Below are positions 16,261-20,545 of a stretch of 20,545 nucleotides of DNA, one piece after another. Position numbers and translations under genes: made by a program. Positions within the stretch are counted from its first letter, which is position 1, and every line of letters begins with the position of its first letter. The notes below the pieces were generated by a model. The model saw only the letters and a program-made list of their open reading frames with translations, ran no database searches and was not told the origin of the DNA. This stretch comes from Clostridia bacterium (lineage in GTDB: Bacteria; Bacillota; Clostridia; Christensenellales; UBA1242): contig JAFSXW010000008.1 of assembly GCA_017443885.1 (NCBI GenBank), positions 1-20,545 of the forward strand. The letters are read 5' to 3'.

Positions 16261-16947
16261 CTAAAAATAATGCGTTATTAGTTCAGTTTTAAGTTCTTTA
16301 TATTCTTCTTCGCTTAGCACGCCTTTTTGTTTTAGTTCGTTAAGCCTATTAATTTTTTGATGAAGTTCGGTGTAATCAATTTCCTTTTCTTTTCCACTAA
16401 AAATTAATTTATATTTTGGAGCATTTAAAAGCAAAATATCATCTTTTTCAGGCGAAATAACCCCATTTTTAACATCATGAGAAAAAGCAAATAAATCTAT
16501 AATCACAAGCAAAAACGCAATTAAGCTAGCACTGCCAAAACCAATTGAAAAATAGCCAATATTTGAAGATAAAAAAGCCGTGCCAACACTGCTTATATCG
16601 CTAAATGTTTCAAAAACACAAACAACAGAGCAAACTAAAATTGTGGCATAAACAATTAATGCGCAAATCAAAATTGGCTTATGCCTTTTATAATAGTTAG
16701 CACTAGTTTTTGAAAGCTTAAATTCACTAATGGAAATTTTTAAAACAATTAGGCCTAATAAAAGGCATGCTAATGCTAAAACACCCATAATTTCTCTAAA
16801 ATTTGTGAGAACCCCAAAACTAGAAAAACCACTTATCATGCCATCAAATGAAATGTAAACAAAAGAAAATAATAGCCCCACTGCAAGAACTAATGAGAGC
16901 AAAGAACTAATAGTGATTAAAGAACGGCGTTTACTGTTGTTTTGCAT
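16261..16947 (-). CDS. SHOCT-domain membrane protein
   Basis: A 228-residue protein with four predicted membrane segments (about 10-35, 50-70, 92-112, 132-155) and a C-terminal SHOCT (short C-terminal) motif, INRLNELKQKGVLSEEEYKELKTEL. SHOCT motifs are found at the ends of many membrane proteins and are thought to mediate oligomer or partner contacts. No enzyme motif is seen. The ATG lacks a good Shine-Dalgarno. It lies downstream of the terminator of the LemA operon, so it may depend on the weak promoter at 16973-17002. Confidence 0.75.
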   Translation of the reverse strand: MQNNSKRRSLITISSLLSLVLAVGLLFSFVYISFDGMISGFSSFGVLTNFREIMGVLALACLLLGLIVLKISISEFKLSKTSANYYKRHKPILICALIVYATILVCSVVCVFETFSDISSVGTAFLSSNIGYFSIGFGSASLIAFLLVIIDLFAFSHDVKNGVISPEKDDILLLNAPKYKLIFSGKEKEIDYTELHQKINRLNELKQKGVLSEEEYKELKTELITHYF

Positions 16948-16972
16948 AATTAATTGTAAGTTTTGCCAATAA

Positions 16973-17002
16973 ATTAAATTTTATGCAATAAAAAAACGCC
17001 AA
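16973..17002 (-). promoter_or_regulatory. weak candidate promoter for the SHOCT gene
   Basis: Minus-strand TTGGCG (16997-17002), 18-nt spacer and TTTAAT (16973-16978). The -35 box again lies in the descending arm of the upstream terminator, as at argS. Matches are only partial. Confidence 0.35.
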
Positions 17003-17020
17003 TTTGTTTTGGCGTTTTTT
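16991..17020 (-). terminator. terminator of the lipoprotein-lemA-DUF3137 operon
   Basis: A 12-bp perfect stem, AAAAAACGCCAA against TTGGCGTTTTTT with a 6-nt loop. It is symmetrical and could work in both directions. It starts 1 nt after the stop codon of the gene at 17022. Confidence 0.9.
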
Positions 17021-17021
17021 A

Positions 17022-17438
17022 TTATGGCCTTGTTTGTAAGAAAATTATAAACACAATTTCTAAAACTAGCAAAATAGTTAAAACCAAATCTACCCAACCT
17101 AGTGGGCGTTTATTTAGTTTTAATTGATAAATTGAGCAAAGTAAACCATTTAAAAAGCCAGTTATCACTGTGTATAAGCCAATAATTACCGAAATAATTA
17201 TTAAAAATATTCCACCTAGCACGGCACCAGTTGAAAACAACCCAAATGCCCATTTAAACATTGAAATTGCAAGAGGCCCAGCCACTATTGCCACAATAAG
17301 CCAAATAAGCCCCCTAATGCCAATTGCTTGGCTTTTTTGTGCTTCTTCTGGATAGGTTTTTAAAGTGTGATATGCGCTTGGAATTTTAAGTAAATCCAAT
17401 AGTGTTTTAAAAAGCCATGATAAATCTAATTTTGCCAT
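17022..17438 (-). CDS. small integral membrane protein of unknown function
   Basis: A 138-residue protein I do not recognise. The first 40 residues are amphipathic (LSWLFKTLLDLLKIPSAYHTLKTYPEEAQ), then come three hydrophobic segments: about 43-65, 69-95 and 115-135, with a conserved-looking basic loop KLNKRPLGW. It has no signal peptide or enzyme motif. A strong AAGGAGGTGA Shine-Dalgarno lies inside the end of the DUF3137 gene, whose stop codon directly abuts this ATG, so the two are translated as a pair. Being the last gene of the LemA operon, it probably works in the same envelope. Confidence 0.75.
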   Translation of the reverse strand: MAKLDLSWLFKTLLDLLKIPSAYHTLKTYPEEAQKSQAIGIRGLIWLIVAIVAGPLAISMFKWAFGLFSTGAVLGGIFLIIISVIIGLYTVITGFLNGLLCSIYQLKLNKRPLGWVDLVLTILLVLEIVFIIFLQTRP

Positions 17439-18410
17439 TTAAACATTCACCTCCTTTTTAAAAATTTTATCGTTATTTTTAATCTCATCAATTATGCCTA
17501 ATATCAATCTGATATCTCTATAAATTTGCATAAAATTTTCGCCATCAAATGAGTGTTTAAAACTTCTTACATGAAATAAATTTGTGCTTGGAGCACCAAT
17601 ATAAAGCCTTGTGCCTAGCATTGCAATTTCTAAATTTTTAAAGCTTCTTTCTAAGTCTTTAAGTTTTTGCATCACATCTGGTGTTAGAATTATTCTTGCT
17701 TCTAATTGGTCATCGCATCTTACTTTTAATCTTCTATTAAACTCTATATCTTCAAGCACAACCTTTTGCGTTCCTATAGCGTAATGACTATATGTATTAA
17801 TAAATAAATTTGTTTTAAAAGGCTCATTAAATTGAACATAGCCAAAAGCGCCGCCATAAATAGTACAATAACTTGTTGTTGTGTGTCCATCATCATCAGT
17901 TGAAGTTTCTTCTTTTTCAGCATAAACATCACTAATTATTAAATCTATTGAATTTTTACTGTTTCTATTTGCAACATTAATTTTTAAATAATCTTCGCCT
18001 GAATATCTATCAATATTATTTGAACAAAAACCACTTTTTATAAGATCTTCTTTATTAATAAACTCGCCTTTATTATAATAATAATCATAGCCTTCTAAAA
18101 GTTTAGAAAGTATTTTAGTTATGTTTTCCTTTTCAAATTTAGAAATTGTCGCGCTCTTTGCGCCAAGAATTACTGCACTAATTATTATTAAAACTAAGCC
18201 AGCAAAAACAAAAAGCATAAGAATTGGCACTGCAAACATATTAAAAGAGAGAAATATTAAAACAAAACCAATTAATGTTAAGCTTATGCCTACAATTAAA
18301 AAAGGATACCCTAAATTTTTCGCTCTTTTTGCTTCGCCACTAATCTTATCTTTAGTTTTTTCATCAATTAATGAATTTATATAATTTTTAAATTCTTCTT
18401 CACTAATCAT
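17439..18410 (-). CDS. DUF3137 membrane protein
   Basis: A 323-residue protein with two adjacent membrane segments (about 33-55 and 57-83) near the N-terminus and a large soluble C-terminal domain. The core matches DUF3137: a variable Asp/Thr loop (EETSTDDDGHTTTSYC), then IYGGAFGYVQFNEPFK, VVLEDIEFNRRLKVRCDDQLEARIILTPDVMQKL and TRLYIGAPS. DUF3137 genes often stand next to lemA, as here; the biochemical role is unknown. The ATG lies 8 nt after the stop codon of the frame-restored lemA reading. The Shine-Dalgarno is weak. Confidence 0.85.
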   Translation of the reverse strand: MISEEEFKNYINSLIDEKTKDKISGEAKRAKNLGYPFLIVGISLTLIGFVLIFLSFNMFAVPILMLFVFAGLVLIIISAVILGAKSATISKFEKENITKILSKLLEGYDYYYNKGEFINKEDLIKSGFCSNNIDRYSGEDYLKINVANRNSKNSIDLIISDVYAEKEETSTDDDGHTTTSYCTIYGGAFGYVQFNEPFKTNLFINTYSHYAIGTQKVVLEDIEFNRRLKVRCDDQLEARIILTPDVMQKLKDLERSFKNLEIAMLGTRLYIGAPSTNLFHVRSFKHSFDGENFMQIYRDIRLILGIIDEIKNNDKIFKKEVNV

Positions 18411-18418
18411 AACAAAAC

Positions 18419-18520
18419 CTATTTAAACTTAACTATTGTGTTTATTTTTTCTCCGGCATCAATTCTAAACATTTCTAGCCTTTCATACCTAAAAACACTT
18501 GCAATAATGTTGTTAGGGAA
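18419..18520 (-). pseudogene. out-of-frame 3' end of lemA
   Basis: In the -1 frame relative to the lemA reading, 33 codons encode FPNNIIASVFRYERLEMFRI followed by a short charged tail and TAG (18419-18421). This is the expected LemA C-terminus. One base missing from the T run at 18519-18522 explains it. Confidence 0.85.
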
Positions 18521-19116
18521 ATGTCTAATTTTGTGTTATAAATTGAAACATTGCTATCATAAAATCTTCGTGCTGCAACGATTTTGTCTTCAACAATCAC
18601 AAGTTCTGCCATAAGGCTTTTAAATAATGCATCTGCTTTAATATCTGGATAATCTTCTGCAAGGGCCACAATTTCACGCATCTTTGGAACTATTTTATTA
18701 GCATAATCTAATTTCTCTTCTTCGGTTGTTGCTAAGGTTGCCAAATTCCTTAATTTTGTTATTTCTTTAAAAACGGCTCGTTCGTGCCTAGCATAACCTT
18801 TAACCACAGCCACCAAATTAGGTATTAAATCGAATCTCAGTTTTAATTGAATATCTATTAAACTTAAACTCTCTTGAACTTTATTGTATGCCCTTATCAT
18901 ATCGTTTCGTTTTGAAATAAAATTTAAAATAAAAATAAGCATAATAAAAGTTATAATTGCCCCAAGTATTATAAACACAGTGTTTTTATTAAATATACCA
19001 ATAATGAGAAGCACTACGCTAATTAACATTACAGCAAAAATAATAAAAAGCAAAGTTTTTCCTATAAGTGCCAAACTTTTCGTGTTTTGTTTCTTCTCCA
19101 CTATTTTATCCCCCAC
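18475..19116 (-). CDS. lemA: LemA-family membrane protein, frameshifted near the C-terminus
   Basis: LemA proteins are envelope proteins of unclear function with an N-terminal membrane anchor and a helical domain. The core is diagnostic: IRAYNKVQESLSLIDIQLKLRFDLIPNLVAVVKGYARHE, later ARRFYDSNVSIYNTKLDI. There are two membrane segments (about 17-40 and 45-68), where typical LemA has one. In this frame the protein ends with an unrelated tail. Re-reading one T at about 18520 restores the usual FPNNIIASVFRYERLEMF and extends the gene to 18419, 8 nt before the DUF3137 ATG. The start at 19116 is GTG without a Shine-Dalgarno; the GTG at 19099-19101 has GGGGGA 7 nt before it and is the better start. 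Confidence 0.88.
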   Translation of the reverse strand: MGDKIVEKKQNTKSLALIGKTLLFIIFAVMLISVVLLIIGIFNKNTVFIILGAIITFIMLIFILNFISKRNDMIRAYNKVQESLSLIDIQLKLRFDLIPNLVAVVKGYARHERAVFKEITKLRNLATLATTEEEKLDYANKIVPKMREIVALAEDYPDIKADALFKSLMAELVIVEDKIVAARRFYDSNVSIYNTKLDISLTTLLQVFLGMKG

Positions 19117-19511
19117 TATGCTTTAACAAACAAATATGTTGTTCCAGAAATGTTAATCGTGATAGTTTTCCCACTAATCGTGCCAATAACATATCCTGCT
19201 TCTGCTTCTATTTTTATCACTTCTGCTTCAACAGAATATGTTCCCATTGATTCGCCAAGAGCAGTTTTAATTAAGCCAGAAGCGTCAAAGGCTTTTTCAC
19301 TAGATAGTTTTAAAAATTCATTTTCATTGCTAGTGATTGTGCCGTTATTTTTTAGTTCATCCACTGTTTTTGTGGTGCCATTTTGGTAAGTTAATTGCAC
19401 TAAATAATAATCTCCAGCCAATGCCTTATAGTTTGCATCACACCCAACTAAAAAAGTAGGGATACATAAACATAATAAAACCATAACAAAACCAAATAAA
19501 ACTTTTTTCAT
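19116..19511 (-). CDS. small lipocalin-like lipoprotein
   Basis: A 131-residue protein with a type II signal peptide: MKK, a hydrophobic stretch, and the lipobox LVGC with C24 as the lipidation site. The mature part (GDYYLVQLTYQNGTTKTVDEL ... GTYSVEAEVIKIEAEAGYVIGTISGKTITINI) is a series of beta strands like lipocalin-like domains in Clostridia. The partner or ligand is unknown. The ATG has an AAGGGTGATG Shine-Dalgarno. Its TAG stop overlaps the GTG at 19116 by one base. It heads the operon with lemA. Confidence 0.8.
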   Translation of the reverse strand: MKKVLFGFVMVLLCLCIPTFLVGCDANYKALAGDYYLVQLTYQNGTTKTVDELKNNGTITSNENEFLKLSSEKAFDASGLIKTALGESMGTYSVEAEVIKIEAEAGYVIGTISGKTITINISGTTYLFVKA

Positions 19512-19558
19512 GACATCACCCTTTTATCCATTTTTTTAAGATATAATATACTTAATTT

Positions 19559-19586
19559 AGTATAACATAACAAAATCCCCTTTCAA
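19559..19586 (-). promoter_or_regulatory. promoter for the lipoprotein-lemA operon
   Basis: Minus strand TTGAAA (19581-19586), 16-nt spacer, TATACT (19559-19564). A second overlapping option is TTGTTA with TATATT 17 nt away. Either lies 30-50 nt before the lipoprotein ATG. Confidence 0.6.
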
Positions 19587-19608
19587 AATGTTTTTGCCAC
19601 ATAAAAAC

Positions 19609-19637
19609 AAAAAAGCAACCACAATAGAGTTGCTTTT
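19609..19637 (-). terminator. terminator after tRNA-Leu
   Basis: Minus strand AAAAGCAAC, 9-nt loop, GTTGCTTTTTT: a 9-bp stem followed by a T run, directly downstream of tRNA-Leu. Confidence 0.85.
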
Positions 19638-19639
19638 AT

Positions 19640-19726
19640 TGGTGCGGATAACAGGACTTGAACCTGCATGAGCTTTCGCTCACACGGACCTGAACCGTGC
19701 GCGTCTGCCAATTTCGCCATATCCGC
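19640..19726 (-). tRNA. tRNA-Leu(CAG)
   Basis: Acceptor stem GCGGATA/TATCCGC, D arm with GGCGAAATTGGCAGACGC, anticodon stem CACGG/CCGTG with loop TTCAGGT (anticodon CAG), a long class II variable arm (TGAGCGAAAGCTCA) and T loop GGTTCAAGTCC. The 3' CCA is encoded. All leucine tRNA hallmarks are present. Confidence 0.95.
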
Positions 19727-19759
19727 ATAATTATTTGCGATTTACACAATCGCCTATTA
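19708..19759. repeat. direct repeat copy 2: 5' end and leader of tRNA-Leu
   Basis: Covers the first 19 nt of the intact tRNA-Leu and its upstream leader with a GCGAT/ATCGC hairpin. The first 22 plus-strand bases are identical to 19897-19918 and the rest differs at a handful of sites. Confidence 0.85.
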
Positions 19760-19896
19760 AATTGTTCGTTTTGGCATCCCCTTCCGGGTCTGTCCCTCTT
19801 AAAGCCAATCACTCGCCTTGCCACAACGGCAAACTCGTGTTGCTTTAAGATTTTACGCCTTGCTGTTTCTGCCACTGGCAGCGCTCGACTTCAAAT
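19760..19896 (-). ncRNA. putative structured RNA between tRNA-Leu repeats
   Basis: No protein gene fits here. The block is about 52 % GC by my count, against roughly a third in the surroundings, as RNA genes are in AT-rich genomes. Complementary arms on the minus strand: TCTTAAAGC (19842-19850) with GCTTTAAGA (19797-19805), enclosing a long inner helix that ends in TTGCC-GTTGT-GGCAA (19818-19832) and contains a CGAG/CGAG tandem G-A site; CTGCC-AGT-GGCAG (19869-19881); and a CCC-GGAA-GGG tetraloop hairpin (19778-19788). The GGAA tetraloop and shared terminator favour the minus strand. It matches no family I recognise. It may instead be the wreck of a tRNA-Leu copy. Confidence 0.5.
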
Positions 19897-19950
19897 CCAA
19901 TTTCGCCATATCCGCATATATTTTTTTGCGATATACATAATCGCTTATTA
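19897..19950. repeat. direct repeat copy 1: truncated tRNA-Leu 5' end and leader
   Basis: Contains the leader hairpin GCGAT/ATCGC and the first 19 nt of tRNA-Leu, GCGGATATGGCGAAATTGG, and then departs from tRNA sequence. No matching acceptor 3' strand follows before the intact gene, so this is a tRNA fragment. Confidence 0.85.
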
Positions 19951-19952
19951 TT

Positions 19953-19982
19953 ATTTTAGCACATAATAATAGCAAGATGCAA
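19953..19982 (-). promoter_or_regulatory. candidate promoter for the tRNA-Leu region
   Basis: Minus strand TTGCAT (19977-19982), 18-nt spacer, TAAAAT (19953-19958). Transcription would begin just before the leader hairpin of repeat copy 1, running through the structured block and tRNA-Leu to the terminator at 19609-19637. Matches are moderate. Confidence 0.45.
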
Positions 19983-20053
19983 TAAATATTAAAATACTGA
20001 TTTTAAAGATATCACAAAAATTTTATTTTTAGCTAAAATTTTGCAAAATTTTA

Positions 20054-20082
20054 TTGACTTTATTTTTTCATTATGGTATTCT
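20054..20082 (+). promoter_or_regulatory. promoter for the plus-strand tRNA array
   Basis: TTGACT (20054-20059), 17-nt spacer, TATTCT (20077-20082), followed by a leader of about 160 nt before tRNA-Gly. Confidence 0.7.
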
Positions 20083-20118
20083 TTAAAAGCATTGCTATGA
20101 TTTGCCTCATCAAATTTT

Positions 20119-20138
20119 ATGCCAAACTTGTTTGGCAT
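20119..20138 (+). repeat. perfect palindrome in the tRNA leader
   Basis: ATGCCAAAC-TT-GTTTGGCAT, nine base pairs, about 30 nt after the predicted transcription start. No T-tract follows on either strand, so it is not a normal terminator. It may be a protein-binding site or a processing hairpin. Confidence 0.6.
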
Positions 20139-20178
20139 TCATCAAGAACTTTATTGTTTAAAGCTTTAAGATGAAAAG

Positions 20179-20244
20179 CGAGGGCCCACTAATAAAGAAG
20201 CCCTTAGCGTAAAAAGATAAGGGCACAACATAGTGTGGTGCTCG
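20179..20244 (+). other. two-stem structured leader before tRNA-Gly
   Basis: An inner stem GCCCTTA (20200-20206) pairs with TAAGGGC (20218-20224). An outer interrupted stem CGAG..CCAC (20179-20189) pairs with GTGG..CTCG (20235-20244). It ends 5 nt before tRNA-Gly. No tRNA, T-box or known riboswitch motif is visible. Confidence 0.45.
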
Positions 20245-20249
20245 AGCGT

Positions 20250-20323
<74 letters not shown>

Positions 20324-20325
20324 AT

Positions 20326-20402
20326 GTGCCGATAGCTCAGCTGGATAGAGCATCGCCCTTCTAAGGCGAGGGTCGGGGGTTCGAATCCCTTTCGGCACAC
20401 CA
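20326..20402 (+). tRNA. tRNA-Arg(TCT)
   Basis: Acceptor GTGCCGA/TCGGCAC, anticodon stem TCGCC/GGCGA with loop CTTCTAA (anticodon TCT), T arm GGGGGTTCGAATCCC. Encoded CCA. It lies 2 nt after tRNA-Gly. Confidence 0.96.
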
Positions 20403-20412
20403 ATGTATTTAT

Positions 20413-20489
20413 GGTGGGTGTAGCGCAGTTGGTTAGCGCGCCAGATTGTGGCTCTGGAGGTCGTGGGTTCAAATCCCACCTCTCACCCA
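20413..20489 (+). tRNA. tRNA-His(GTG)
   Basis: Anticodon stem CCAGA/TCTGG with loop TTGTGGC (anticodon GTG), D arm GCGC/GCGC and T arm GTGGGTTCAAATCCCAC. A G at 20413 can serve as the His-specific G-1 opposite C73 (20487). The acceptor has a T-T mismatch (position 6-67), and only CA follows C73, so the 3' CCA is not fully encoded. Confidence 0.92.
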
Positions 20490-20524
20490 ATTTATTTAAA
20501 AAGCGTGGCAATGCCACTATATAT

Positions 20525-20545
20525 TGGGGTGTCGCCAAGTGGTAA
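20525..20545 (+). tRNA. tRNA-Gln, 5' part only
   Basis: The last 21 bases, TGGGGTGTCGCCAAGTGGTAA, match the start of bacterial tRNA-Gln (TGGGGT-type acceptor, then the GCCAAGTGGTAA D arm). The anticodon lies outside the window. Confidence 0.75.

Noticed and set aside
18515..18525. Programmed ribosomal frameshift in lemA
   Set aside because: The zero-frame codons ATT TCC do not form an X-XXY-YYZ slippery site and no clear stimulatory structure is seen, so a mutation or sequence error is simpler.
19760..19800. SRP RNA (domain IV-like GGACAGACCCGGAAGGGG with a GGAA loop)
   Set aside because: The 5' side and tetraloop resemble SRP helix 8, but the required AGCAG on the 3' side is missing and the flanks pair with other segments and not into one long hairpin.
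19636..19875. Open reading frame on the minus strand
   Set aside because: It runs through tRNA-Leu and the structured block and has no Shine-Dalgarno or recognisable domain.

Overview
The window reads as a chromosomal segment of a low-GC Gram-positive bacterium of the Bacillota/Clostridia type. The gene order plsX-rnc-smc-ftsY-ylxM-ffh-rpsP-khpA-rimM-trmD is the classic Firmicutes arrangement, the promoters are near-consensus sigma-A sites (TTGACA-17-TATAAT), Shine-Dalgarno sites are strong (AAGGAG, GGGGG), and TGA is used as a stop (rimM), so the code is standard. The exact lineage (perhaps an uncultured gut Clostridia) is inference. Nearly every protein gene is on the minus strand. The right-hand end holds RNA genes on both strands.

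Region by region, from left to right, with transcription running right to left. Positions 1-9643 hold one long housekeeping block: fatty-acid/phospholipid entry (plsX), RNA processing (rnc), chromosome condensation (smc), signal recognition particle targeting (ftsY, ylxM, ffh), and ribosome and tRNA maturation (rpsP, khpA, rimM, trmD). It has a promoter before plsX and a strong internal promoter before ylxM. Positions 9662-12077 hold an argS-queH operon with its own promoter and terminator. Positions 12114-12863 hold a single gene for a YdcK-like hexapeptide-repeat beta-helix protein, with a consensus promoter that overlaps a hairpin covering the ribosome binding site. Positions 12899-15382 hold a metal-efflux operon: an ArsR/SmtB-type sensor and a P1B-type Zn/Cd ATPase, with an operator palindrome inside the promoter. 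Positions 15389-16947 hold a short-chain dehydrogenase-like gene and a SHOCT-domain membrane protein. Positions 16991-19586 hold an envelope operon: lipocalin-like lipoprotein, LemA, DUF3137 and a small membrane protein. lemA carries an apparent single-base frameshift near its 3' end.

The right end (19609-20545) holds tRNA-Leu(CAG) on the minus strand, then, divergently on the plus strand, a promoter and a tRNA array Gly(TCC)-Arg(TCT)-His(GTG)-Gln(partial). Between them lies the least explained stretch: a GC-rich (about 52 %) block of about 137 bp with long complementary arms, sandwiched between the intact tRNA-Leu and a second copy of its 5' end and leader. It looks like an unannotated structured RNA or a rearranged tRNA locus.

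The points most worth a second look are that RNA-like block, the lemA frameshift, the promoter/hairpin overlaps at 12049-12092 and 12814-12863, and the near-leaderless metal-sensor gene.
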